A stretch of DNA of 64,000 bases from Flaveria trinervia (taxonomy: Eukaryota; Streptophyta; Magnoliopsida; Asterales; Asteraceae): contig CM046444.1 of the NCBI GenBank assembly GCA_025506515.1, forward strand, positions 76,999,533 through 77,063,532. The letters run 5' to 3'. The notes under the pieces were generated by a model. That model did not search any database, was not told the origin of the DNA, and saw only the letters and a list, made by a program, of their open reading frames with translations. The position numbers and the translations under genes are program-made. Positions 21,460-32,977 of this stretch are shown in pieces. The stretch's first letter is position 1. Every line of letters starts with the position of its first letter.

Positions 21460-24400
21460 ATGGCAACCATGAGTCTAAAACCCAGACATAATTGCGTCGC
21501 CTATCTCACGAAATCGGCCTTCTGGACAAAGTTTGATCACGCCATAGACCTAATGGCTGATTCTTAGTATAGTACTGCTCTGCTCTTAAACCCAACCATC
21601 TACCCAGAGTCACTAAGTCAGTTTTGGTCCAATGCCTACATTCACACTGATGTGCCTTCCGGCCAAATTTCTGTTCGATCATTGGTCAACCAAAAACAAG
21701 TAGAGGTTACACCTGATAGCATTCGTCGAGTGCTAAATTTACAAGATCCTACTGCTGTACTGAGTACCCGAAGGGCACAACTGATATGTCCTTCATCAAC
21801 AATGGGTACGACGGAAATCTTCGAGCTGCTACCATACTGAAGAAGAACTTCCCTCATGCTGAACGACTGATATTTCATATGGTGAATGTTTGCTTAGCCT
21901 CGAAGACATCCTCATGGGATCAAATGTCTTCCCGGTGGCAACAGGTATTATATTCAATTCTAGAACACCAACCTTTAAATTTTTCACAAATTGTGTTTTT
22001 AGAAATCAAAGATCTGGCACAGAAACCTGTGGGAAAAAGATGGCTATTATATCCCAGGTTTCTGATGGCCATAATTTTAAATGAATTACCAACTGATGGC
22101 CTTGTTGGCCTTGGAGTCCCTGCACCAGCTGTTCTAGCTGAGGTATACTCCAGGCATAACTCCGACCAATCTCTCAAAGAAGCTGCCCGTTTGCTCAAAC
22201 CCAAGCAAAGGGAACCCACAGCTTCAACTGCCAGATCCAAAGTCCCCACCAAGCCAAAATCCAAACCCACACAAGCTAATCAGGGCGATGAGTCCCCTGA
22301 TGATGCTCCTGTACCATCCAAACAGGATAAACCTACTGGTTCAAACCCTCCAGTAGTGTTACAGACTCAACCAGCAACAGCCGCACACGTATCCTCTCAA
22401 AAGGATCATGTTGCAACCACTTTAGGGGAAACCACATTACTGAGACCTCTCTCACTTAAGGAGGTTATCATTGAAGAGCATCCCTCTACCCGGATGCAAT
22501 CAGCTTCTATCCCCTCTCCCCATGCAAATGCCCCTCAAAGCCCAACCATTATAATTGCCAATGTGTGCTGACTCAGCTGCATGCCTCTCCTCCTCCCCTA
22601 CAACCACCAACAAAGGGGAGACCAACAACAATTGAGGAAGAGGATACACATGCTTGTGACAACCCATAGCACCGGGGTTAAATGTTCTATCTCCTTGTGT
22701 GGATATGGAGATCAGAACATCTGGTGAGGCTGCCACCTCTTCTGAATCAGCATATGATCAGACTGAGGTCGGTAACATAGCTAAGACCTCACCAGAGCAA
22801 CAGCTGATGAAGGACAAAGTCCTGAGGCTGGAAGTCCCTAGTTCCAAGACAAAGGGACACATGCTACATCTGGTCTACACCCAGTGCATGTACATCCTGC
22901 TACAAGTAGGAGGTCAGGTGATTCAGCATCTGCTGATGATGACCTGGGCTTCTTTTATGATGTTCTTGCCCAGAACATAATCCTAGAGGAGGAAGTCAGT
23001 AGGCTGCAAAACCTACTTGACCAACTCTCTCAGGGAGAAAGACCATCTTCCACCACATCAACTCAACAGATGGCACCTTCCTCTGAAGGTCACTTAAACA
23101 CACAGCCACTCAAAGAATCTCAGCCCTGCCTCTGTTTCTGGCACCATTTCTCAGGACCAAAACCCCCCTGAGCAAATGGATGCTATCCCTCAAAATCCCC
23201 TATCTCTTATCACACCGCAGATAACTTAACTTGTCATTAAAACTGTTGATGAGAGACTTTCTTCTGCTTACAACCTATGGTGGAGGATGTACTGAGCCAA
23301 AAGCTTTCTGCTGATCAAACCCTTAAAACCAATGCACCCAAAAAGGGGGAGATTCCAGTAGTGAAAGCTAAAAGAAAGAGGATGGAGAAGGAGAAAGAGA
23401 AAGAGAAGGACAAAGAAGTGGAAATAGAGAAGGATTTGTGTATGAGACCGAGAAAGAGAAGGAGAAGGAGAATGAGAAGGGAGCTGAAAAGGAGAAAGTA
23501 CATGAAAGTCAAAAGGACTTTCATGTCACATATAAGAAAAAGAAAAGTGCTGAAAAAGAGAGAAACTTGAATGAAATGGTTAAAGAGGCTGATGCTGAAC
23601 ACAGCAGATCAATGGACAATATCATTGATCAGCTGTTTAGGCAAGGTTTCAATACTGAAAAGCTAGACTCTGAAATAAGAAGATTAGAGATCGAAGAGAT
23701 TCAACAAAGATGGGCCAGCTATAGCACAATGGATAGAGAAAGACTTGAGATCATGATCAGATTTATCAGCAAATACCCTTGGGAGATCATTGATCGAAAT
23801 AAAATCATGGACGAGGGTCAGCATCTTGGCCATAACCTCCAAGATCTGTTCGTCTGAGGCATATAATAAGGGATTAGTAAAAGAAGCTTTGAATGAAGCA
23901 GGAGCAGGACTGAGCTAGCCAAACACTCAAAAGCCACACTCAGCTCCAAAATGCTAACTCAGCCTGTCAACTTTCCCTCTCCAAAACAACCACAACCACA
24001 ACCACAACCCACAAAACCAACTCCCTTACCCTCAAAACCAACAGCCGATGATGCACCTAAGCAGAAGAAGAGAAAGGTGTGAGGCTGGCTAGAAGAAGAA
24101 GAAGATGATGATGAAGACAGGCTGCCGATCTCAGCTGTTCTGCAGTTGCCTAAGGCCAAAGATCTCTCTCTTGCAATAACTCCTGAGCAACAAAGAGATG
24201 CAATCAAAGTGAAATTGGAAGAAGAAGAACAACACAGATTGCACGATGAAGAGTTATTGTGGAGAGTAGATAAAGCATATGCAGCCACTTCCTCCATCAT
24301 TAATATGAAAAAAACAAGCTTAGAGGATTTATACTCTTAGACATACTTTTCAGTATGTGAAAGAAAGAGTAAGAATTTGGCCTGATCCCAGGGTGGCTCA

Positions 24401-24839
24401 CAGAATACAAAAGAAAAATATCCCTCAGAGATACAATGGGCAAGTGAAAACGATTGTAGATGAAGTGATCTCGTTAGCCCTTGTAGTCTCACCCTGGGAA
24501 ATCCTGGAAGATTTCAAAAAGGCCTACACCTCAAACATGCCACCACAAAAGATGCTGGAGAACAGAATGATCAAAAAGGGGCTGGTGTATAAGAGGTTGA
24601 ATGAGATCAGAAAGGATGAGTTACCACTGCTGTTAGAAGGTCATCATCCTGATGAATTTGCTTACAGACAGATTACAACAGTGGTACTCAAAAATGTAAA
24701 ACAGGTCAAATTCTTGTCTGAGTTCTATGGGCCAGAAGGATTCTTCGATGGTGAGGCAGAGGAGCTCACCATGGAGGAACAAATTGTATTTTTGGAGGCC
24801 TACAACAGGGAATCCTACAAGCTAATAGTTGGGAAGTGA
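21460..24839 (+). pseudogene. B accessory ORF, first copy (post-pol protein of unknown function)
   Basis: A large gene after pol. Start at 21460 (MATMSLKPRHNCVAYLTKSA) is supported by the second copy. Order: an N-terminal domain of about 250 residues (HN-AYL, LNPTIYP, SQFW, GYDGNLRAA, WLLYPRFLMAI); a Lys/Pro-rich linker; a short coiled coil; a Lys/Glu-repeat region; a basic KKRK-type signal followed by acidic residues; and a C-terminal domain (WPDPRVAHRIQ ... YGPEGFFDGEAEEL) ending 24839. The N-terminal domain resembles ORFs I recall from Asteraceae copia elements. TAG at 21565 is CAG in the second copy. Further frameshifts near 21760, 22560-22700, 23000-23270, 23870 and 24340. Function unknown; the basic signal hints at nuclear entry. 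Confidence 0.75.
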
Positions 24840-25046
24840 GTCTCATGGATGGGGGAACAGGTTAGTGTCCAATTCCCAATACAGAGCTCCCATCCATACA
24901 TTGCCAACCAAATCATCAGAGACTCATTCCCAGGCCAGTGCTTATATGGGTCATCTTCTCAACTGATCAAGAAGGAAAAAGACCAACCATTCTGCCAACA
25001 ATAAGTGGGAAAATAAATCAATTAGAGGTTTTGGCTGCATTGGTTC

Positions 25047-25054
25047 AGGGGGAG
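25047..25054 (+). other. Polypurine tract before LTR2
   Basis: AGGGGGAG followed by TT and the LTR start TGTTGGACC. The identical tract precedes LTR3 (31987-31994). Plus-strand DNA synthesis primes here. The interval 24840-25046 is 3' untranslated sequence shared with 31780-31986. Confidence 0.9.
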
Positions 25055-25056
25055 TT

Positions 25057-25944
25057 TGTTGGACCAAAAGTACCAATGAGCCAAGATCAGAAAACCACTA
25101 AGTCCCACATGATATCACAACAACTGCTGAAGGCTTCATCAGTAGTTCGACAAAGTGCTGAAGACTTCAACAGCTGAAGACTAAAGTGCTGAAGCTCAAC
25201 AGCTGAAGAACACAAGTGCTGAAGCTGAAGACCAAAGTACTGAAGGTCAACAGCTGAAGAATACAAGTGCTGAAGCTGAAGACCAAAGTACTGAAGTTCA
25301 ACAGCTGAAGAGTCCACAAGTGCTGAAGATATGTACAAAGTCTGAAGACAAAGATTGAAGACATCAGCTCATGACATCTACTAAAGTCATCAACTGATGA
25401 AACTTCTAAAGTTCAAGTCCGAAGACCAAGTGCTGAAGTTTCAGTAGTTTGTCACAACAGCTGCTGAACAATACTTCTTCAGTAGTTGTGTTATCAGTAG
25501 TTTTATGTTTTTACTTTCAATAGTTTTGTAAAACGACTCAAGAGCTTGTTCTTCAGTCGTTGTAGTTTCAGTAGTTTCTTATTAGTAGTTTTGTAATAAG
25601 TAAACACTTAGCTTCTTGTAAGAAGATGTCAACTGCTTGACATCTTCAGTAGTTTTAGTGTTTCAGTAGTTTGTTAAATAATGGTTAGATGTCACTATCA
25701 AGTGACATCAGCCTACGTCATCTTTCCGTATATAAGGAAGAATGACCTAAATTGTAATTTTGCGAATGCCATGCCAAAGCGTGTGATTGAATGAAATATT
25801 CCTTTTGCAGAAACTTTCTCTCTCTATAACTAATTCTGTTCATTGCTATATCTTTGGTATTCTTGCTCGAATTGTGCTAGTTGGTACTCTATTCCGCTGC
25901 TGAAATCATTCGAATCGATCAAACTAGATGCTGAGATCCTATCA
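25057..25944 (+). repeat. LTR2 (internal LTR) of B
   Basis: 888 bp, TGTTGGACC to CCTATCA. It has two full 51-bp units instead of three and a single TATA box (25729-25736) in a different sequence context (ccgtatataagg). It is followed, without PBS, by spacer sequence matching about 21075 onward. It therefore belongs to a different B copy than LTR1/LTR3. Confidence 0.93.
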
Positions 25945-26263
25945 CAAAACCACTGTCTTCAGTAGTTTCATAACTACTGATGACAAACACCAAGTCCTCA
26001 GTTGTTTACATCATATGAAGTCAAAACCACGACCTTCAGTAGTTTCATAAATACTAATGGTTAACACCAAGACTTCAACTGTTTCAATGTCTGATGGTCA
26101 AAACCAAGTCTTCAGTTGTTTTATAACACCTGATGACAACACCACCACTGTCAGTCGTTTTAAACCTCTGAAGGTTAATACCACATCATCAGTAGTTTCA
26201 AACAGCTGATGACCACACCAAAACCTTCAGTAGTTTTCTTTCAGCCTTTTCATATCCCAACCC
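25945..26263 (+). repeat. Partial B spacer with motif array, joined to LTR2
   Basis: CAAAACCACTG onward matches 21075-21395 with few changes. The join to LTR2 is exact at the CA end. It lacks PBS, gag, pol and the first half of the spacer. Confidence 0.92.
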
Positions 26264-26271
26264 TATAAATA
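26264..26271 (+). promoter_or_regulatory. Internal TATA box before the second accessory ORF
   Basis: TATAAATA, 64 bp before the ATG at 26328, as in the first copy. Confidence 0.65.
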
Positions 26272-26476
26272 CCTGTTTCTTCTCAAACGTTCCATTAGCC
26301 GTTCTTCTGACCTTCATACTCTCAAAAATGGCAACCATGAGTCTAAAAACCAAACATAATTGTGTCGCCTACCTCACGAAATCGGCCTTCTGGACAAAGT
26401 TTGATCACGCCATAGACCTAATGGCTGATTCTCAGTATAGTACTGCCCTGCTCTTAAACCCGACCATCTACCCAGA

Positions 26477-28823
26477 TATAAAAAAAGGCAACAAAACAAG
26501 GAAATAAAACACAAAAAAGTTAATACAAGCGGTTTTTCAGATATAAAAAATGCATCCATCATTTTTTTTATTTATTTATTTTTATTTTTTTAACTCAAAA
26601 CATCAATCTTGCTCTTTTGAAAACTCAAAAGATTAATCTTTATTTTCACGTTGGTCCTAAAAAAGGAGTTACCAGATTTCAGACATGAAAACTCAAAGCC
26701 TCAATCTTTCTGTTTTGAACACTCAAAAGATCGATCCTTTAACTTTAGTTTCAGTTCTTTAAGAACATGACAGAAGAGAGAGAGCACATGACAGAAGAGA
26801 GAGAGCACATGACAGAAGAGAGAGAGCACATGACAGAGGAGAGAGAGCACCTAAAAAGGATCAAATGAGAAATATCTTAAGTGATCGTTGGAAACTGTGG
26901 TGTTTTGTGAAGAAGTAGAGAGTGTAAGACGGGGTTGTGAATCTTTCAGGCGAGTTGGGTAGTCACCTCTCCAGCCCATCCGGACGTTGCCCCTATTCGC
27001 CCCCTAGCGTCACTCTCAAAACTGAAACAATGCGCAGACAAGAAGGCCACGATTGAGTTAACGGAGGCATTCAGTGCTGGGTAAGTGGTTTAAGACTTAT
27101 TTCCTGACTGTTCTCGGCTCCTTGGGGAGTAGTGCCCCCAAGACACAGCCACGCCAATCGACCGACGCGGCTCCATACCCTAGTTTAGTATGTAGAGCAG
27201 TTGTTCTTTTGTTTTTTCTCTGAGGAGCAAAGAAAAAAGTAAATTTTTTTTTATTTTTTTCAGACGGCCAGCCCGGTAGGAAGGTGACATAAATCTCCCC
27301 CTCCCCGGACCCCTCCCCCTCTTTTTGAGAAAGGTCGAGTCCTTACCCAATTCATCCGATGAATTGCGGACTCGGCTGGACTTGTTAGCTGCATAAAAGC
27401 AGAAAGCAGTAGCCGACAGGAGAAGAAGCTTACCCAAGCTTCTATCCCCTGTCTACAGGACGGAAGCCAGAGTTAGTTATTGCGCTTATCCTTATCGCCA
27501 CGGGGCCCTCCCCCCCCCTCCCGGGGCTTGCTCTGTTGCTGCCTCTTTTACTGCCTCTATTAGCTGACAAGCCTGCTCTCCCCGACTTAACAATCCGGAA
27601 AAAAACAAAAAACAATGCTCTATATACTAGGGGAGGAGAGCGGAGTGAGTGCAGGCCCTCGTGCAACGACAGTATTGGTTTATGTTCCGGGTTTGGTATT
27701 AGTTATGATGCACCTCCTTTTTTATTTATTCTTTACGGCCTTTAAAACTGTTTTTCACAGGTCTTAAAGTACCTTATATTGATATTGAAATATATCATTC
27801 TGTCTTAAGTCAAGATGGTCATAGAATACTTTTTAACCAAAAAAGGCAACAAAACAAGGAAATAAAACACAAAAAAAGTCAATACAAGCGGTTTTTCAGA
27901 TATAAAAAATGCATCCATCATTTTTTTTTTATTTATTTATTTTTATTTTTTTAACTCAAAACATCAATCTTGCTCTTTTGAAAACTCAAAAGATTAATCT
28001 TTATTTTCACGTTGGTCCTAAAAAAAGGAGTTACCAGATTTCAGACATGAAAACTCAAAGCCTCAATCTTTCTGTTTTGAACACTCAAAAGATCGATCCT
28101 TTAACTTTAGTTTCAGTTCTTTAAGAACATGACAGAAGAGAGAGAGCACATGACAGAAGAGAGAGAGCACATGACAGAGGAGAGAGAGCACCTAAAAAGG
28201 TTCAAATGAGAAATATCTTAAGTGATCGTTGGAAACTGTGGAGTTTTGTGAAGAAGTAGAGAGTGTAAGACGGGGTTGTGAATCTTTCAGGCGAGTTGGG
28301 TAGTCACCTCTCCAGCCCATCCGGACGTTGCCCCAATTCGCCCCCTAGCGTCACTCTCAAAACTGAAACAATGCGCAGACAAGAAGGCCACGATTGAGTT
28401 AACGGAGGCGTACACAAACTTCTTAAGATTCAGAACTGGGTAAGTGGTTTAAGACTTATTTCCCGACCGTTCTCGGCTCCTTGGGGAGTAGTGCCCCCAA
28501 GACACAGCCACGCCAATCGACCGACGCGGCTCCATACCCTAGTTTAGTATGTAGAGCAGTTGTTCTTTTGTTTTTTTTCTGAGGAGCAAAGAAAAAAGTA
28601 GAAATTTTTTTTTTTTTTCAGACGGCCAGCCCAGTAGGAAGGTGAGATAAATCTCCCCTCCCCGGACCCCTCCCCCTCTTTTTGAGAAAGGTCGAGTCCT
28701 TACCCAATTCACCCGATGAATTGCGGACTCGGCTGGACTTGTTAGCTGCATAAAAGCAGAAAGCAGTAGCCGACAGGAGAAGAAGCGTACCCAAGCTTCT
28801 ATCCCCTGTCTACAGGACGGAAG
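26477..28823. other. 2.35-kb insert of organelle-like DNA in the accessory ORF
   Basis: Sequence unlike its surroundings: blocks of clearly higher GC with mixed-sequence DNA (for example 26930-27180 and 27280-27680) and a separate AT-rich start. It consists of a unit of about 1.36 kb followed by a partial second copy. No TG/CA ends and no clean target duplication; the right end shares CCAGAG with the target and about 8 bp of target is missing, as in end-joining. The style of the GC-richer blocks suggests plant mitochondrial DNA (nuclear mitochondrial insert). That is inference, and no mitochondrial gene is recognised in it. Open frames inside are short and unconvincing. Confidence 0.5.
26480..27472 (+). 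repeat. Direct repeat, copy 1, within the insert
   Basis: About 993 bp, from aaaaaaggcaacaaaac to gacggaagccagag, repeated at 27839-28829. Contains a run of 'acatgacagaagagagagagc' units (four here, three in copy 2) near 26765-26850. Near 27070 it reads 'cattcagtgctggg' where copy 2 has a longer 'cgtacacaaacttcttaag' segment. Confidence 0.93.
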
Positions 28824-28829
28824 CCAGAG
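27839..28829 (+). repeat. Direct repeat, copy 2, within the insert
   Basis: About 991 bp, near-identical to copy 1. The 366 bp between the copies (27473-27838) occur once and contain the most GC-rich, C-run-bearing stretch of the insert. Confidence 0.93.
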
Positions 28830-31800
28830 TCAGTTTTGGTCCAATGCCTACGTTCACACTGATGTGCCTTCCGGCCAAGTTTCTGTTCGGTCATTGGTCA
28901 ACCAAAAACAAGTAGAGGTTACACCTGATAGCATTCGTCGAGTGCTAAATTTGCAAGATGCAACTGCTGTGACTGAGTATCCGAAGGGCACAACTTAGAT
29001 GTCCTTCATCAACAATGGGTACGACGGAAATCTTCGAGCTGCTACCGTACTGAAGAAGAACTTCCCTCATGCTGAACGACTGATATTTCATGTGGTGATT
29101 GTTTGCTTAGCCTCGAAGACATCCTCATGGGATCAAATGTCTTCCCGGTGGCAACAGGTATTATATTCAATTCTAGAACACCAACCTTTAAATTTTTCAC
29201 AAATAGTGTTTCTAGAAATCAAAGATCTGGCACAGAAACCTGTGGGAAACAGATGGCTATTATATCCTAGGTTTCTGATGGCCATAATTTTAAATGAATT
29301 ACAAACTGATGGCCTTGTTGGCCTTGGAGTCCCTGCACCAGCTATTCTAGCTGAGGTATACTCCAGGCATAACTCCGACCAATCTCTCAAAGAAGTTGCC
29401 CGTTTGCTCAAACCCAAGCAAAGGGAACCCACAGCTTCATCTGCCAGATCCAAAGTCCCCACCAAGCCAAAATCCAAACCCAAACAAGCTAATCAGGGAG
29501 ATGAGTCCCCTGATGATGCTCCTGTACCACCCAAACAGGATAAACCTACTGGTTCAAACCCTCCAGTAGTGTTAAAGACTCAACCAGCAACAGCCGCACA
29601 GGTATCCTCTCAAAAGGATCCTGTTGCAACCACTTCAGGGGAAACCACATTACTGAGACCTCTCTCACTTGAGGAGGTTATCATTGAAGAGCATCCCTCT
29701 CCCTGGATGCAATCTGCTTCTATCCCCTCTCCCCATGCAAATGCCCCCAAAGTCCAACCATTATAATTGCTAATGTGCTGACTCAGTTGCATGCCTCTCC
29801 TCCTCCCCTACAACCACAACAAAGGGTAGAACAACAACAATTGAGGAAGAGGATACACATGCTTTTGACAACCCACAGCACCGGGGTTTAAATGTTCTAT
29901 CTCCTGGTGTGGATATGGAGATCAAAACATCTGTTGAGCTGCCATCTCTTCTGAATTAGCATATGATCAGACTGAGGTTGGTAACATAACTAAGACCTCG
30001 CGAGAGGCAACAACTGATGAAGGACAAAGTCCTGAGGCTGGAAGTCCCCAGTTCCAAGACAAAGGGGCACATGCTACATCTGGTCTACACCTAGTGCATG
30101 TACATCCTGCTACAAGCAGGAGGTCAGGTGATCAGCATCTACTGATGATGACCCGGGCTTCTTTTATGATGTTCTTGCCCAGAACATAATCCTAGAGGAG
30201 GAAGTCAGTAGGCTGCAAAACCTACTTGACCAACTCTCTCAGGGAGAAAGACCATCTGCCACCATATCAACCAATAGATGGCACCTTCCTCTGAAGGTCA
30301 CTTAAACACACAGCCACTCAAAGAATCTCAGCCACCTGCCTCTGTTTCTGGGACCATTTCTCAGGACCAAAACCCCCTGAGCAAATGGATGCTATCCCTC
30401 AAAATCCCCTATCCCTCATCACACCGCAGATGACTGCACTTGTCATTAAAACTGTTGATGAGAGACTTTCTTCTGTCTTACAACCTATGGTGGAGGATGT
30501 ACTGAGCAAAAGCTTTCTGCTGATCAAACCCTTAAAACCAATGCACCAAAAAGGGGGAGATTCCAGCAGTGAAAGCTAAAAGAAAGAGGATGGAGAAGGA
30601 GAAGAGAAAGAGAAGGACAAAGAAGTGGAAATAGAGAAGGACTGTGTGTATGAGACCGAGAAAGAGAAGGAGAATGAGAGTGAGAAGGGAGCTGAAAAGG
30701 AGAAAGTACATGAAAGTCAAAAGGACTTTCATGTCACATATAAGAAAAAGAAAAGTGCTGAAAAAGAGAAAAACTTGAATGAAATGGTTAAAAAGGCTGA
30801 GGCATATACTAAGGGACTAGTAATAGAAGCTTTGAATGAAGCAGGAGCAGGGAGCAGGACTGAGCTAGCCAAACACTCAAAAGCCACACTCATCTTCAAA
30901 ATGCTAACTCAGCCTATCAACATTCCCTCTCCAAAACAACCACAACCACAACCCACAAAACCAACTCCCTTACCCTCAAAACCAATAGCCGATGATGCAC
31001 CTAAGCAGAAGAAGAGAAAGGTGTTGAGGCTGGAAGAAGAAGACGATGATGATGACGACAGGCTGCCGATCTCAGTTGTTCTGCAGTTGCCTATGGCCAA
31101 AGATCTCTCTCTTGCAATAACTCCTGAGTAACGAAGAGATGCAATCAAAGTGAAATTGGAAGAAGAAGAACAACACAGATTGCACGATGAAGAGTTGTTG
31201 AGGAGAGTAGATAAAGCATATGCAGCCACTTCCTCCGTCATTAATATGAAAAAAACAAGCTCAGAGGATTTATACTCTTAGACATACTTTTCAGTATGTG
31301 AAAGTAAGAGTAAAAATTTGTCCTGATCCCAGGGTGGCTCATAGAATACAAAAGAAAAATATCCCTCAGAGATACAATGGGCAAGTGAAAAAGATTGTAG
31401 ATGAAGTGATCTCCTTAGCCCTTGTAGTCTCACCCTGGGAAATCCTGGAAGATTTCAAAAAGGCCTACACCTCAAACATGCCCCACAAAAGATGCTGGAG
31501 AACAGAATGATCAAAAAGGGGCTGGTGTATAAGAGGTTGAATGAGATCAGAAAGGATGAGTTACCACTGCTGTTAGAAGGTCATCATCCTGATGAATTTG
31601 CTTACAGACAGATTACAACAGTGGTACTCAAAAATGGAAAACAGGTCAAATTCCTGTCTGAGTACTATGGGCCTGAAGGATTCTTCGATGGTGAGGCAGA
31701 GGAGCTCACCTTGGAGGAACAAATTGTATTTTTGGAGGCCGACACCAGGGAATCTTACAAGCTCATAGTTGGGAAGTGAGTCTCATGGATGGGGGAACAA

Positions 31801-31996
31801 CTCAGTGTCCAATTGCCAATACAGAGCTCCCATCCATACATTGCCAACCAAATCATCAGAGACTCATTCCCAGGCCAGTGCTTATATGGGTCATCTTCTC
31901 AATTGATCAAGAAGGAAAAAGACCAACCATTATGCCAATAATAAGTGGGAAAATAAACCAATTAGAGGTTTTGGCTGCATTGGTTCAGGGGGAGTT

Positions 31997-32972
31997 TGTT
32001 GGACCAAAAGAACCAATGAGCCAAGATCAGAAAACCTCTAAGTCCCACATGATATCACAACAACTGCTGAAGGCTTCATCAGCAGTTCGACAAGTGCTGA
32101 AGACTTCAACAGCTGAAGATCAAGTACTGAAGACTTCAACAGCTGAAGAACACAAGTGCGGAAGCTGAAGACCAAAGTACTGAAGGTTAATAGCTAAAGA
32201 ATACAAGTGTTGAAGCTGAAGACCAAAGTACTGAAGGTTAACAGCTGAAGAATACAAGTGCTGAAGCTGAAGACCAAAATACTGAAGGTCAATAGCTGAA
32301 AGAGTCCACAAGTGCTGAAGATCAACAACTGATATACAAAGTCTGAAGACAAAGACTGAACACATCAGCCGATGACATCTACTGAAGTCATCAGCTGATG
32401 AAACGTCTGAAGTTTAAGTCTAAAGACCAAGTGCTGAAGTTTCAGTAGTTTGTCACAACAGCTGAAGAGTACTTCTTCAGTAGTTGTGTTATCAGTAGTT
32501 TTATGTTTTTACTTTCAGTAGTTTTGTAAAATGACTGAAGAGCTTGTTCTTCAGTCGTTGTAGTTTCAGTAGTTTCTTTTCAGTAGTTGTAGTAACTGAT
32601 AACACTTAGTAGTTTTGTAAGAAGATGTCAGCTGTTTTGACATCTTCACTAGTTGTGTTTCAGTTGTTTTAATAATTCTGTTAGATGTCACTATCGAGTG
32701 ACATCAGCAGACGTCACATCTCCTATATAAGGAATGTTCCACCACGACATTCCTATATAAGGGATGATTGACCTGATTGTAAGTGTGACATTTTGCCACC
32801 ACGAAAGCGTGTGATTGAATGAAATATTATTTTTGCAGAAACTTTCTCTCTCTATAACTAATTTTGTTCATTGCAATATCTTTGGTATTCTTGCTCGAAT
32901 TGTGCTAGTTGGTACTCTATTCCGCTGCTGAAATCATTCGAATCGATCAAACTAGATGCTAAGATCCTATCA
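31997..32972 (+). repeat. LTR3 (outer 3' LTR) of B
   Basis: 976 bp, TGTTGGACC to CCTATCA, preceded by AGGGGGAG and followed by GTGAT, the outer target duplication. Pairs with LTR1 by repeat number and double TATA box. Confidence 0.95.
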
Positions 32973-32977
32973 GTGAT
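32973..32977. repeat. Target-site duplication of B (right), GTGAT
   Basis: Matches 13323-13327; the A2 sequence resumes here (gtgatttacacaaat). Confidence 0.93.

Larger units (their letters stand above)
26328..31779 (+). pseudogene. B accessory ORF, second copy, interrupted by an insert
   Basis: Sister of the ORF at 21460-24839. Codons 1-49 (26328-26476) are intact and have CAG where the first copy has TAG. The gene is interrupted by a 2.35-kb insert and resumes at 28824 (SQFW...). A stop precedes MSFINNGYDG at 28996-28998, then 28999-29766 is open through the N-terminal domain and Lys/Pro linker. Frameshifts follow (about 29750-30380 and 30570). 30625-31131 carries the Lys/Glu region, basic signal and acidic run; 31298-31779 the C-terminal domain. 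Relative to the first copy it lacks about 280 bp near 30800, between short 'ctga' repeats. The stop and frame change at 31279 are shared with the first copy (24338). Confidence 0.75.
13328..32972 (+). mobile_element. Composite copia element B (Sirevirus-like, three LTRs)
   Basis: A 19.6-kb insertion in A2 with one outer 5-bp duplication (GTGAT). Order: LTR1, PBS, gag, PR, IN, RT-RH, spacer with motif array and TATA box, accessory ORF, polypurine tract, LTR2, partial spacer, second accessory ORF, polypurine tract, LTR3. LTR1 and LTR3 share a duplicated TATA block and repeat number; LTR2 differs. Simplest reading: a B-family member inserted into the spacer of another, and recombination between their pol regions removed the inner 5' LTR. 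Lineage (Sirevirus-like, Oryco/Maximus type) inferred from the coiled-coil gag and post-pol ORF. Confidence 0.88.

Noticed and set aside
27536..27745. 69-residue open frame as a mitochondrial gene
   Set aside because: No recognisable organelle protein; GC-rich spacer with chance open frames on both strands.
26480..28829. LTR pair of a small retrotransposon formed by the two 1-kb direct repeats
   Set aside because: No TG...CA ends, no PBS after copy 1, no polypurine tract before copy 2 and no 5-bp duplication; a tandem duplication inside captured DNA fits better.
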